DNA of 64,000 nt, from assembly GCF_003590945.1 (NCBI RefSeq), contig NZ_QYUK01000011.1:1950001-2014000 (forward strand), read 5' to 3'. The notes under the pieces are model-generated. The model made no database searches, had not been told where the DNA came from, and saw only the letters and a program-made list of their open reading frames with translations. Position numbers and translations under genes: made by a program. This DNA comes from Oleomonas cavernae. Its GTDB lineage: Bacteria; Pseudomonadota; Alphaproteobacteria; Zavarziniales; Zavarziniaceae. Shown here piece after piece: positions 55,348-64,000 of this stretch (its first letter is position 1; each line of letters starts with the position of its first letter).

Positions 55348-55821
55348 ATGCCCCAGGCGGGATTGGTCAATGCCGAGCGCATTGCCGAGGTCATCGAGCA
55401 CTACGCTCACATGGAGGGCGCGGCACTGCCCATGCTGCATGGCCTGCAGGAGCGCTTTGGCCATGTGCCCGAGGCTGCCGTGCCCATGGTGGCCGAGGCA
55501 TTGAACCGCTCGCGCGCCGAGATCCACGGCGTCGTCACCTTCTATCACGATTTCCGCGAGGCGCCGGCCGGGCGCCACGTGGTCAAGGTCTGCCGGGCCG
55601 AGGCCTGCCAGTCGATGGGCGGCGAGGCCGTTGCCGCGCGCCTGGCAAGCCAACTGGGTGTCGGCTGGGGCGAGACCTCGCCCGATGGCCGGGTAACCCT
55701 CGAGGCGACCTATTGCCTGGGCCTGTGCGCCTGCGCCCCCTCGGCCATGGTCGACGGGCAATTGATCGGCCGGCTGGACAGCGACGCCGCCGATGCGATC
55801 GTGGCGGAGGTGGCGCGATGA
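55348..55821 (+). CDS. fdsG: NAD-dependent formate dehydrogenase gamma subunit
   Basis: A 157-residue thioredoxin-like [2Fe-2S] protein of the NuoE type. Cluster cysteines are in CRAEACQ and CLGLCACAP. It shuttles electrons in the soluble, oxygen-tolerant formate dehydrogenase. Overlaps fdsB by ATGA. Confidence 0.93.
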   Translation: MPQAGLVNAERIAEVIEHYAHMEGAALPMLHGLQERFGHVPEAAVPMVAEALNRSRAEIHGVVTFYHDFREAPAGRHVVKVCRAEACQSMGGEAVAARLASQLGVGWGETSPDGRVTLEATYCLGLCACAPSAMVDGQLIGRLDSDAADAIVAEVAR

Positions 55822-57368
55822 CCGTCACCATCTACGTCCCCCGCGACGCCGGGGCGCTGGCCGTCGGCGCCGACGCGGTGGCGGCGGCGATCACCAAGGA
55901 AGCCGCAGCCCGGGGTATCAGCGTTCGCCTGGTGCGCAACGGCTCGCGCGGGCTCTACTGGCTGGAACCCCTGGTCGAGGTGGAGACCCTGGCGGGCCGT
56001 GTCGCCTATGGCCCGGTGCAGGCCCGTGACATCCCCGGCCTGTTCGAGCAGGGCCTGTCGCAGGGCCGCGGCGACAGCCTTGGCCTGACGGAAGAGATCC
56101 CCTTCCTGAAGCGCCAGACCCGTTTCACCTTCGCCCGCTGCGGCATCACCGATCCCCTGTCGCTGGACGACTACCGCGCCCATGACGGCCTCAAAGGCCT
56201 GGCGCGGGCGGTGGCGATGACGCCGGCGGAAATCGTCGCGGAGGTCACCCGGTCGGGCCTGCGCGGGCGCGGCGGGGCGGGCTTTCCCACCGGCATCAAG
56301 TGGAAGACGGTGATGGACGCCAGGGGCGCCCAGAAATACATCGTCGCCAATGCCGACGAGGGCGACAGCGGCACCTTCGCCGACCGCATGCTGATGGAGG
56401 GCGATCCCTTCGTTCTGATCGAGGGCATGGCCATCGCCGGCCTCGCCGTGGGCGCCACCAAGGGTTACATCTACACCCGGTCGGAATATCCCCATGCCAT
56501 CGCGGTGATGAACCAGGCGCTGGAGATCGCCCGCGCGGCCGGCATCCTGGGGCCGGACGTGCTGGGCAGCGGCCGGGCCTATGACATGGAAGTGCGGGTC
56601 GGCGCCGGCGCCTATGTCTGCGGCGAGGAAACCGCCCTGCTGGAGAGCCTGGAGGGCAAGCGCGGCCAGGTCCGCGCCAAGCCGCCCCTGCCCGCCCACC
56701 AGGGCCTGTTCGGCAAGCCGACCGTGATCAACAACGTGATCTCGCTGGCCTCGGTCCCCTTCATCCTGGACCAGGGCGCGGAAGCCTACGCCGCCGTCGG
56801 CATGGGCCGGTCGCGCGGGACCATGCCGATCCAACTGGCCGGCAACATCCGTCATGGCGGGCTCTACGAGGTCGGCTTTGGCGTGACGCTGGGCGACCTG
56901 GTCGAGGAGATCGGCGGCGGCACGGCCACCGGCCGGCCGGTGAAGGCGGTGCAGGTAGGCGGCCCGCTGGGCGCCTATTTTCCCCCGGCCCTGTTCGACA
57001 CGCCGTTCGACTACGAAGCCTTTGCCGCCCGCGACGGCCTGATCGGCCACGGCGGCGTGGTGGTATTCGACGACACGGTGCAGATGGCTAAACAGGCCCG
57101 CTTCGCCATGGAATTCTGCGCGATCGAGAGCTGCGGCAAGTGCACGCCCTGCCGCATCGGCTCGACCCGCGGGGCCGAGACGGTGGACAAGATCATGGCC
57201 GGGATCGAGCCGGCGGCCAATCTGGCCCTGCTCGAAGACCTGTGCAACACCATGAAATTCGGTTCGCTCTGCGCCCTGGGCGGTTTCACGCCCTATCCGG
57301 TGATGAGCGCGATCAACCATTTTCCCGACGACTTCGTGGCGCCACCCCGCGCCCAGGCCGCCGAGTAA
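55818..57368 (+). CDS. fdsB: NAD-dependent formate dehydrogenase beta subunit
   Basis: A 516-residue NuoF-like subunit that carries FMN, the NAD+ site and a [4Fe-4S] cluster. Seen: GRGGAGFPTGIKW (FMN/NADH binding), ADEGDSGTFADR, GAGAYVCGEETALLESLEG and the cluster motif ESCGKCTPCRIG. An N-terminal 100-residue thioredoxin-like domain precedes these, as in FdsB. The ATG at 55818 lies inside the fdsG stop. Confidence 0.95.
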   Translation: MTVTIYVPRDAGALAVGADAVAAAITKEAAARGISVRLVRNGSRGLYWLEPLVEVETLAGRVAYGPVQARDIPGLFEQGLSQGRGDSLGLTEEIPFLKRQTRFTFARCGITDPLSLDDYRAHDGLKGLARAVAMTPAEIVAEVTRSGLRGRGGAGFPTGIKWKTVMDARGAQKYIVANADEGDSGTFADRMLMEGDPFVLIEGMAIAGLAVGATKGYIYTRSEYPHAIAVMNQALEIARAAGILGPDVLGSGRAYDMEVRVGAGAYVCGEETALLESLEGKRGQVRAKPPLPAHQGLFGKPTVINNVISLASVPFILDQGAEAYAAVGMGRSRGTMPIQLAGNIRHGGLYEVGFGVTLGDLVEEIGGGTATGRPVKAVQVGGPLGAYFPPALFDTPFDYEAFAARDGLIGHGGVVVFDDTVQMAKQARFAMEFCAIESCGKCTPCRIGSTRGAETVDKIMAGIEPAANLALLEDLCNTMKFGSLCALGGFTPYPVMSAINHFPDDFVAPPRAQAAE

Positions 57369-57379
57369 GGAGACAGCCC

Positions 57380-60226
57380 ATGTCCCTCGTCGAAGAAATC
57401 GACTACGGCACGCCGGCCTCGAAGGCCCAGGCCACCGTCCACCTGACCATCGACGGCAACGCCGTGACAGTGCCGGCCGGTACCTCGATCATGCGTGCCG
57501 CCAAGGAGATGGGCACCAAGATCCCCAAGCTGTGCGCGACCGACATGGTCGAGGCTTTCGGGTCGTGCCGCATGTGCCTGGTCGAGATCGAGGGCCGCAA
57601 CGGCACCCCGGCCTCGTGCACCACGCCGGTCATGGACGGCATGGTGGTGCGCACCCAGACCGATCGCCTGAAGCGTCTGCGCAAGGGCGTGATGGAACTC
57701 TATATCTCCGACCATCCGCTCGACTGCCTGACCTGTGCCGCCAATGGCGACTGCGAATTGCAGGACATGGCCGGCGCGGTCGGCCTGCGCGACGTGCGCT
57801 ACGGCTATGCCGGCGACAATCACCTGGGCATGACCAAGGATACGTCCAACCCCTATTTCGACTACGACCCGTCCAAGTGCATCGTCTGTTCGCGCTGCGT
57901 GCGGGCCTGCGAGGAAGTCCAGGGCACCTTTGCCCTGACCATCGAGGCGCGCGGTTTCGAGAGCCGGGTGTCGCCCGGCATGCACGAGCAGTTCCTCGAT
58001 TCCGAGTGCGTTTCGTGCGGGGCCTGCGTCCAGGCCTGCCCGACCGCGACCTTGACCGAGAAATCGGTGATCGAGATCGGCCAGCCGGAGCATTCCGTGG
58101 TCACCACCTGCGCCTATTGCGGGGTGGGCTGCACCTTCAAGGCCGAGATGCGGGGCGAGGAACTGGTCCGCATGGTGCCGTTCAAGGACGGCAAGGCCAA
58201 TCGCGGCCATTCCTGCGTCAAGGGCCGCTTCGCCTGGGGTTACGCGACCCACAAGGAGCGGATCCTGAACCCGATGGTGCGGGCCAAGATCACCGATCCC
58301 TGGCAGGAAGTGACCTGGGACGAGGCCTTCGCTCATGTCGCCGCCGAGTTCAAGCGCATCCAGGCCAAGTACGGCAAGGAATCGATCGGCGGCATCACCT
58401 CGTCACGCTGCACCAACGAGGAGACCTACCTGGTTCAGAAGCTGATCCGGGCGGGCTTCGGCAACAACAATGTCGATACCTGCGCCCGGGTCTGCCATTC
58501 GCCCACCGGCTATGGCCTGAAGACCACTTTCGGCACCTCGGCCGGCACCCAGGATTTCGACTCGGTCGAACATGCCGACGTGGTCATGATCATCGGCGCC
58601 AACCCGACCGACGGCCACCCGGTGTTCGCCTCGCGCCTGAAAAAGCGCCTGCGCCAGGGTGCCAAGCTGATCATCGTCGATCCCCGGCGCATCGACCTGG
58701 TGCGCACGCCCCATGTCGAGGCGGCGCACCACCTGCCCCTGCGCCCCGGCACCAATGTCGCGGTCGTCACCGCGCTGGCCCATGTCGTGGTGACGGAAGG
58801 CCTGGTCGACGAGGCCTTCGTGCGCGAGCGCTGCGATTGGTCGGAATTCCAGGATTGGGCCGCCTTCGTCTCCGACCCGCGCCACGGCCCGGAAGAGGTC
58901 GAGAAGCTGTCGGGCGTGCCGGCCGACGAGATCCGCCAGGCCGCGCGGCTGTTTGCCACCGGCGGCAACGGCGCGATCTATTACGGCTTAGGGGTAACCG
59001 AGCACAGCCAGGGCTCGACCACCGTGATGGCGATCGCCAACCTGGCAATGGCGACCGGCAACATCGGCCGCGAGGGTGTCGGCGTGAACCCGCTGCGCGG
59101 CCAGAACAATGTCCAGGGCGCCTGCGACATGGGCTCGTTCCCGCATGAGCTGCCCGGCTACCGCCACATCTCGGACGATGCCACCCGTGACATCTTCGAG
59201 AAGCTGTGGGGGGTTACGCTCAACAACGAGCCGGGCCTGCGCATTCCCAACATGTTCGATGCCGCCCTCGAAGGCACTTTCATGGGCATGTACATCCAGG
59301 GCGAGGACATCGTCCAGTCCGACCCCAACACGACCCACGTCACCGCGGCGCTCAGCGCGATGGAATGCATCGTCGTCCACGACCTGTTCCTGAACGAGAC
59401 CGCGGACTATGCCCACGTCTTCCTGCCGGGTTCGAGCTTCCTGGAGAAGGACGGCACCTTCACCAATGCCGAGCGGCGCATCAACCGCGTGCGCAAGGTG
59501 ATGAGCCCGAAGAACGGCCTGGCCGACTGGGAAGTGACGCAGGCCCTGGCCCGGGCCATGGGCATGAGGATGGACTATGCCCATCCGTCGCAGATCATGG
59601 ACGAGATCGCGGCCACCACGCCCAGCTTCGCCGGCGTCTCCTATGCCAAGCTCGACGAATTGGGCTCGGTGCAATGGCCGTGCAACGAGAAGGCGCCGGA
59701 AGGCACGCCGGTGATGCACATCGGCGGCTTTGCCGGCGGCAAGGGCAAGTTCGTCATCACCGAATATGTGCCCACGGACGAGAAGACCGGCCCGCGCTTC
59801 CCCCTGCTGCTGACCACCGGCCGTATTCTCAGCCAGTACAATGTCGGCGCCCAGACCCGGCGGACCCAGAACGTGGTCTGGCACGGCGAGGACCGCCTGG
59901 AGATCCACCCCCACGACGCCGAGCAGCGTGGGGTGAAGGAGGGCGACTGGGTGAAGCTGCAAAGCCGCTCGGGCGAGACCTCCCTGCGCGCGCTGATCAC
60001 CGACCGCGTGGCACCGGGCGTGGTCTACACCACCTTCCACCACCCCGACACCCAGGCCAATGTCATCACCAGCGAATTCTCCGACTGGGCCACCAACTGC
60101 CCCGAATACAAGGTGACCGCGGTGCAGGTCTCGCCCTCCAACGGCCCGACCGACTGGCAGGAGCAATACCGCGAGCATTCGGCGCAGGCCCGCCGGATCA
60201 TCCCGGGCCGGGACGCGGCGGAGTGA
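57380..60226 (+). CDS. fdsA: NAD-dependent formate dehydrogenase alpha subunit (molybdenum)
   Basis: The 948-residue catalytic subunit oxidising formate to CO2 at a bis-MGD molybdenum centre. The N-terminal part has a [2Fe-2S] set (CRMCLVE), a His-containing cluster region and two ferredoxin-type motifs (CIVCSRCVRAC, CVSCGACVQAC); then CAYCGVGC for the proximal cluster. The molybdenum ligand is a cysteine in DTCARVCHSP (not selenocysteine). AGGAGA precedes the ATG at 57380. Confidence 0.96.
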   Translation: MSLVEEIDYGTPASKAQATVHLTIDGNAVTVPAGTSIMRAAKEMGTKIPKLCATDMVEAFGSCRMCLVEIEGRNGTPASCTTPVMDGMVVRTQTDRLKRLRKGVMELYISDHPLDCLTCAANGDCELQDMAGAVGLRDVRYGYAGDNHLGMTKDTSNPYFDYDPSKCIVCSRCVRACEEVQGTFALTIEARGFESRVSPGMHEQFLDSECVSCGACVQACPTATLTEKSVIEIGQPEHSVVTTCAYCGVGCTFKAEMRGEELVRMVPFKDGKANRGHSCVKGRFAWGYATHKERILNPMVRAKITDPWQEVTWDEAFAHVAAEFKRIQAKYGKESIGGITSSRCTNEETYLVQKLIRAGFGNNNVDTCARVCHSPTGYGLKTTFGTSAGTQDFDSVEHADVVMIIGANPTDGHPVFASRLKKRLRQGAKLIIVDPRRIDLVRTPHVEAAHHLPLRPGTNVAVVTALAHVVVTEGLVDEAFVRERCDWSEFQDWAAFVSDPRHGPEEVEKLSGVPADEIRQAARLFATGGNGAIYYGLGVTEHSQGSTTVMAIANLAMATGNIGREGVGVNPLRGQNNVQGACDMGSFPHELPGYRHISDDATRDIFEKLWGVTLNNEPGLRIPNMFDAALEGTFMGMYIQGEDIVQSDPNTTHVTAALSAMECIVVHDLFLNETADYAHVFLPGSSFLEKDGTFTNAERRINRVRKVMSPKNGLADWEVTQALARAMGMRMDYAHPSQIMDEIAATTPSFAGVSYAKLDELGSVQWPCNEKAPEGTPVMHIGGFAGGKGKFVITEYVPTDEKTGPRFPLLLTTGRILSQYNVGAQTRRTQNVVWHGEDRLEIHPHDAEQRGVKEGDWVKLQSRSGETSLRALITDRVAPGVVYTTFHHPDTQANVITSEFSDWATNCPEYKVTAVQVSPSNGPTDWQEQYREHSAQARRIIPGRDAAE

Positions 60227-60263
60227 TCGGGATGGTTAAGCTCCCCGGCCCCGCTACACAAAG

Positions 60264-60381
60264 CCCTCTCCTCCACGGGAGGAGAGGGTTGGGTGAGGAG
60301 GTCGTGGGGGCAAAATGCCGGCATCTCGAGACGGCCCGACCCACCTCCCCCAACCCCTCGCCTGCCAAGCGGGCGGAGGGG
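60264..60381. repeat. two oppositely oriented intergenic repeats, family C
   Basis: A hairpin of 11 bp (60264-60274 with 60278-60288) followed by GGTTGGGTGAGGAGG, and an inverted imperfect copy at about 60333-60381 ending in a CCCCTCGCC...GGCGGAGGGG structure. Part of the 279-base gap between fdsA and fdsD. Confidence 0.65.
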
Positions 60382-60404
60382 AGTAGAAAATCAAGTTTGC
60401 TGAC

Positions 60405-60485
60405 CGTCATCCCGGCGCAGGCCGGGATCCATTCTGGGGCAGCGCGCGATGTCGCAATGGATCCCGGCCTTCGCCGGGATGACCG
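60405..60485. repeat. paired palindromic intergenic repeat, family A
   Basis: CGTCATCCCGGCGCAGGCC (from 60405) and its inverted partner ending at 60485 (GGCCTTCGCCGGGATGACCG) pair over about 28 bases with two differences, enclosing 23 bases. It ends 21 bases before the fdsD start codon. Confidence 0.85.
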
Positions 60486-60505
60486 CCGTTTTGGAGGGCC
60501 TTGCC

Positions 60506-60724
60506 ATGCAGGCTGAAAAGCTCGTCTACATGGCCAACCAGATCGCCGCCTTCTTCAAGGCCCAGGGCGAGGCCAAGGCGCCGGCCGGGATCGCCGACCA
60601 TATGGCAAAATTCTGGGATCCCCGGATGCGCAAGGCCATCCTTGCCCATGAGGCCACTGGGGGTGAAGGCCTTGATCCCCTCGCCCTCAAGGCATTGGAC
60701 TTGCTGAAGCCCAAGCAGGCCTGA
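60506..60724 (+). CDS. fdsD: formate dehydrogenase delta subunit
   Basis: A 72-residue protein matching FdsD: KLVYMANQIAAFFKAQG, HMAKFWDPRMRKAI and the GLDPLALKALD end are characteristic. FdsD is needed for stability or maturation of the complex. GGAGG precedes the ATG at 60506. It is separated from fdsA by repeats; the sulfurtransferase gene fdsC that normally sits between them is absent. Confidence 0.92.
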   Translation: MQAEKLVYMANQIAAFFKAQGEAKAPAGIADHMAKFWDPRMRKAILAHEATGGEGLDPLALKALDLLKPKQA

Positions 60725-60788
60725 ACGCCGGACGATGATTGACCTGTCGCGGCCCGCAGCCTAAAGCGGGTTGGCGAGGGTCCCGACG

Positions 60789-62279
60789 ATGAACGACAGA
60801 ATCAGTCCGGCAGTGTGCATTTCGCCCGAACCCATCGAGCTTGGCGAATTCACCGATGCCGCGGCGGCGGTGGCCCGGCTCGAAGCGATCTACGCCCGCA
60901 ATACCGCCTTCATCCGCGGCTATTTCGAGGCCTTCCTGAAGGGCGAGGTGCCGCAGGGCCGGGTTCGCGCCTGCTATCCCCAGTTGCGCTTTACCACGAC
61001 CAGTTTCGGCCAGGTCGACTCGCGCCTGTCCTATGGCCATGTCCCGGCGCCGGGCGTCTACGAGACGACGATCTCCCAGCCCGACCTGTTCCGCAATTAC
61101 CTGACCGAGCAGCTTGCGCTGCTGGTCGGCAATCACGGCATGCCGGTCGAGGTGAGCGAGAGCGAGGTGCCCATCCCCCTGCACTTCGCCCTGCCCGAAG
61201 GCGCCCATGTGGAAGGTGCCGTGGCCGAGGCCCTGCCCCGCCCGTTGCGCGATGTCTTCGATGTGCCCGACCTGTCGATCACCGACGATGCCATCGTCAA
61301 TGGCACCTTGCAGTTCCCCTTCGGTGCACCGCTGCCGCTGGCGCCGTTCACGGCGCCGCGGGTGGATTACTCGCTGCACCGGCTGCGTCACTACACCGCC
61401 ACCTCGCCGGTGCATTTCCAGAACTTCGTGCTGTTCACCAACTACCAGTTCTATGTCGACGAATTCACCGCCCGGGCCCGCGCCCTGATGGCCAGCGGCG
61501 ACGGCGAATACACGGCCTTCGTCGAACCCGGCAATGTCGTCACCCGGGCGGGCGACGGCGCCGCCGTGGGCCTGCCGCCGCCCCTGCTGCCGCAGATGCC
61601 GGCCTATCACCTGGTGCGGCCCGACAATTCCGGCATCACCCTGGTCAACATCGGCGTCGGGCCGTCGAATGCCAAGACCGCGACCGACCATATCGCCGTC
61701 CTGCGCCCCCACGCCTGGATGATGCTGGGCCATTGCGCCGGCCTGCAGAATTCGCAGAAGCTGGGCGACTATGTGCTCGCCCATGGTTACGTGCGCGAAG
61801 ACCATGTGCTGGACGCCGACCTGCCGACCTGGGTGCCGGTGCCGCCGCTGGCCGAAATCCAGGTCGCCCTGGAACAGGCGGTGGCCGAGGTCACCGGGCT
61901 GGAGGGCTGGGAGCTGAAGCGCATCATGCGCACCGGCACGGTCGCGACCATCGACAACCGCAACTGGGAACTGCGTGATCACCGTGAGCCGGTGCAGCGC
62001 TTCTCGCAATCGCGGGCGATCGCCCTGGACATGGAATCGGCCACCATCGCCGCCAACGGTTTCCGCTTCCGCGTGCCCTACGGCACCTTGCTGTGCGTCT
62101 CGGACAAGCCCTTGCACGGCGAGTTGAAGCTGCCGGGCATGGCCAGCGCCTTCTATCGCCGGCAGGTGAACCAGCACCTGGACATCGGCATGCTGGCCAT
62201 GAAGAAGCTGCGGGCCATGGCGCCCGAGCGGCTGCATTCACGCAAGCTGCGCGGCTTTCTCGAAGCGGCGTTCCAATAA
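60789..62279 (+). CDS. amn: AMP nucleosidase
   Basis: A 496-residue enzyme splitting AMP into adenine and ribose 5-phosphate. The N-terminal domain (LRFTTTSFGQVDSRLSYGH) and the C-terminal nucleoside phosphorylase-like domain (MMLGHCAGLQNSQKLGDYVLAH, ALDMESATIAANGFRFRVPYGTLLCVSDKP) are as in Amn. The ATG at 60789 is preferred to a TTG at 60771. Not obviously linked to fds genes. Confidence 0.93.
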   Translation: MNDRISPAVCISPEPIELGEFTDAAAAVARLEAIYARNTAFIRGYFEAFLKGEVPQGRVRACYPQLRFTTTSFGQVDSRLSYGHVPAPGVYETTISQPDLFRNYLTEQLALLVGNHGMPVEVSESEVPIPLHFALPEGAHVEGAVAEALPRPLRDVFDVPDLSITDDAIVNGTLQFPFGAPLPLAPFTAPRVDYSLHRLRHYTATSPVHFQNFVLFTNYQFYVDEFTARARALMASGDGEYTAFVEPGNVVTRAGDGAAVGLPPPLLPQMPAYHLVRPDNSGITLVNIGVGPSNAKTATDHIAVLRPHAWMMLGHCAGLQNSQKLGDYVLAHGYVREDHVLDADLPTWVPVPPLAEIQVALEQAVAEVTGLEGWELKRIMRTGTVATIDNRNWELRDHREPVQRFSQSRAIALDMESATIAANGFRFRVPYGTLLCVSDKPLHGELKLPGMASAFYRRQVNQHLDIGMLAMKKLRAMAPERLHSRKLRGFLEAAFQ

Positions 62280-62411
62280 AACCACCGGCAAGCGTATGCC
62301 AGCGATCTGGATCGGTCTTGGCAGGGGCGTATGATGCAATGATTGCGACCAGCGCAAGGATGGCTGTGCCCTGGGCTTTTGAACTCCTGCCCTTTCGTCC
62401 GAGGCCCCCGC

Positions 62412-63098
62412 ATGACCGATAGCGCCACCAAGAGCCGATCGCGACCGGTGCCGGCCGGCAATGCCGAGGCCGGCCTGGGCCGGGCCGAGGCGACCAAGCG
62501 CAAGCTGATCCTTGCCGCCGAGAAACTGCTGGGCCAGCGCGGCTTTGCCAATGTCAGCCAGCGCATGGTCCAGAAGGAGGCGGGCCAGCGCAACGCCGCC
62601 GTGGTGACCTATCATTACAAGTCCTTTGACGACCTGCTGCTCGATGTCTTCTCGCTGCGCATGGGCGCGATCAACGAACGGCGCATGGCCTTGTACGCGG
62701 CCCTGGACCAGGCCGGCGCGCTGGATATTCGCGGCATTGCCCGGGTGCTGATCGAACCCTTGGCGCGCGAACTGCTGCCGCGGCCCGAGGGCAATTATTA
62801 CGTCCGTTTCCTGCTGCAGTATTTCACCGACCAGAGCTTCCGCCGCCTGAAGCTGCCGCTGGAACTGATCCAGGGGGTCAGCCTCGCCCGCCGGCGCTAC
62901 CGCGAGCTTCGCGCCGACCTGCCGGCCGGGGAATGCAGCGAGCGGCTGTCGCTGTGCCTGGGCATGATCTTCCACGCCCTGGCGATGACCGAGATGGACC
63001 TGGAACTGGAGCAGCCGGACGAGGCGGCGCGACAGCAGCTGATCAACGACAAGACCCGCCGGCTGGTCGATGCCACGGTGGCCGTGCTGGCCCAGTGA
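62412..63098 (+). CDS. TetR family transcriptional regulator
   Basis: A 228-residue regulator with an N-terminal TetR helix-turn-helix (ILAAEKLLGQRGFANVSQRMVQKEAGQ, then VVTYHYKSFDDLL) and a helical ligand-binding half. Start taken at 62412 because the upstream in-frame extension is not TetR-like. Its targets are unknown; it faces the TolC-type gene. Confidence 0.88.
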   Translation: MTDSATKSRSRPVPAGNAEAGLGRAEATKRKLILAAEKLLGQRGFANVSQRMVQKEAGQRNAAVVTYHYKSFDDLLLDVFSLRMGAINERRMALYAALDQAGALDIRGIARVLIEPLARELLPRPEGNYYVRFLLQYFTDQSFRRLKLPLELIQGVSLARRRYRELRADLPAGECSERLSLCLGMIFHALAMTEMDLELEQPDEAARQQLINDKTRRLVDATVAVLAQ

Positions 63099-63115
63099 CG
63101 ATCAGGGCGGGAGGA

Positions 63116-64000
63116 TCAGGGCGGCTGGATTTCGTCCGCCGGGATGCCCAGCACGTCGGTCCAGAAATTGCCGCCCGTCTCGTCCGGTGCGGCCGCCGGC
63201 GCAGGAGCCGGCGCCGCGACGGGCACGGCGGCCTGCGGCTCTTCCGCCGGGCTTCCGAAGAGTTCGTCCCAGAAGTCCGGCGCCGGGGGCTCGGCCGGCG
63301 CCGCCGGTGCCGCCGCCCGCCCGGCCTCGGCCGGGATCAGGACACCCGGCGCTGTCGAAGTGGGTTGCGGCACCGGGTCGCCGTCCAGCGGTGCGATCGA
63401 GAATGCGCCGCCCACCCCCCAGGCCTCGTCGGCATGGGGCTTGGGATCGTAGATCTTCGTCTCCAGGCCGGTCTCCTTGGCATTGAACGCGCCGATCGCG
63501 GCCAGCAACTGCCAGCCCGCGAACAGCTCGTTGCGTTCGGCGATCTTCAGGCGGCGTTGGGCGTCGAGGAGATTCTGTTCGCTTTGCAGGGTGTCGAAGG
63601 TGGTGCGGAAGCCTTCCACTGCTTCCTTGCGCACACCGTCCAAGGCCTCCCTTGCGGCATCGACGCCTTCCTGCGCGTACCTGATGACATCCTTGGTGGT
63701 GGTCAGGGCATCGAAGGCGTCGGCGACCTGGCGTACCGTGGCGCGTTCCGTCGTGATCGTCTCGGCCCGGCGCTGGCTCCACAATTCCTTGGCGCGGCGG
63801 ACCCGCGACTGCGTGGCGCCGCCCTCGTACAACGGCACGCGAAGCTGCAACTGCAACGAATATTGCTCCTCCTGCTCGCCGTCGAAGGACTGATTCTCGG
63901 CATAGAGGCCGGAGCCGACCAGATTGAGCGTCGGCGCGAACCCGGCCAGGGCGCGGTCGATATCCACCCTGGCGAGTTCTTCGTTGCGCCGTGCCTGCAA
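63116..64000 (-). CDS. TolC-type outer membrane efflux protein, C-terminal part (cut by window edge)
   Basis: The last 294 residues of an outer membrane factor: a beta-strand region (NLVGSGLYAENQSFDG, YSLQLQLRVPLYEGGAT), then long helices (VRQVADAFDALTTT, FDTLQSEQNLLDAQRRLKIAERNELFAGWQLLAAIG) typical of the second TolC half, and an unusual long Pro/Ala tail of about 90 residues with two similar FWDELFGSPA and FWTDVLGIPA motifs. The 5' part lies beyond 64000. It could serve type I secretion or efflux. Confidence 0.85.
   Translation of the reverse strand: MQARRNEELARVDIDRALAGFAPTLNLVGSGLYAENQSFDGEQEEQYSLQLQLRVPLYEGGATQSRVRRAKELWSQRRAETITTERATVRQVADAFDALTTTKDVIRYAQEGVDAAREALDGVRKEAVEGFRTTFDTLQSEQNLLDAQRRLKIAERNELFAGWQLLAAIGAFNAKETGLETKIYDPKPHADEAWGVGGAFSIAPLDGDPVPQPTSTAPGVLIPAEAGRAAAPAAPAEPPAPDFWDELFGSPAEEPQAAVPVAAPAPAPAAAPDETGGNFWTDVLGIPADEIQPP

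Overview
The window is GC-rich (by eye well above 60%) chromosomal DNA of an alphaproteobacterium, most likely from the Rhodospirillales and neighbouring orders. Pointers are the split F0 operon with an extra b' subunit, the petABC bc1 operon, CarD, the aat-DUF2155-NDUFA12 neighbourhood, a fused ThiS-ThiG and an FdsGBAD formate dehydrogenase. No tRNA, rRNA, CRISPR array, insertion sequence or prophage was recognised.

Layout: 0.2-2.7 kb F0 ATP synthase (atpI-B-E-F'-F) ending in a strong terminator; 2.8-4.8 kb TerB-like protein, 7Fe ferredoxin and CarD; 4.9-8.3 kb a phosphoesterase-like protein with lost metal ligands, a secreted nuclease-like protein and a ThDP enzyme; 8.4-11 kb petA-petB-petC (minus strand); 11.1-12.4 kb trmL-hemF; 12.4-16 kb accessory genes (lipoprotein hydrolase, DUF817, secreted proteins, a ParD-type antitoxin with no toxin); 16-19 kb AruH-like transaminase, AraC regulator and membrane hydroxylase; 19-21.7 kb minus operon DUF1285-NUDIX-DUF6111-CCA transferase; 21.8-28.5 kb MoxR-DUF58-DUF4159-membrane protein operon; 28.6-34.3 kb DUF2339 protein facing an RTX secreted protein; 34.5-38.7 kb peroxiredoxin/2OG-oxygenase fusion, CheW, YihY, homospermidine synthase; 38.8-41.8 kb small membrane proteins and rplM-rpsI; 41.9-44.6 kb GST, enoyl-CoA hydratase, ThiS-ThiG; 44.7-46.7 kb a hybrid kinase with two FixL-type PAS domains; 46.8-49.1 kb aroQ-accB-accC; 49.2-50.9 kb an accessory insert (epoxide hydrolase plus a broken toxin-antitoxin pair); 51-53.7 kb aat, DUF2155, mlaD-like, NDUFA12, cobU; 53.8-60.7 kb LysR regulator and fdsGBA-D; 60.8-64 kb AMP nucleosidase, TetR regulator and the C-terminal part of a TolC-type protein.

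Respiration dominates functionally: the proton channel of ATP synthase, cytochrome bc1, a complex I accessory factor, NAD-linked formate dehydrogenase and ferredoxin, with a candidate haem/oxygen sensor kinase. Two features cut across the window. First, at least thirteen single-base length changes, mostly at runs of G or C, break eight otherwise intact genes between 20 and 53 kb; this looks like assembly error rather than gene decay, and these genes are reported over their full repaired spans. Second, three families of palindromic intergenic repeats occur at eight places. The most interesting biological leads are the tandem FixL-type PAS kinase, the CarD-linked degenerate phosphoesterase, the peroxiredoxin-like/2OG-oxygenase fusion lacking its cysteine, and the repeat family with a conserved T-rich spacer.
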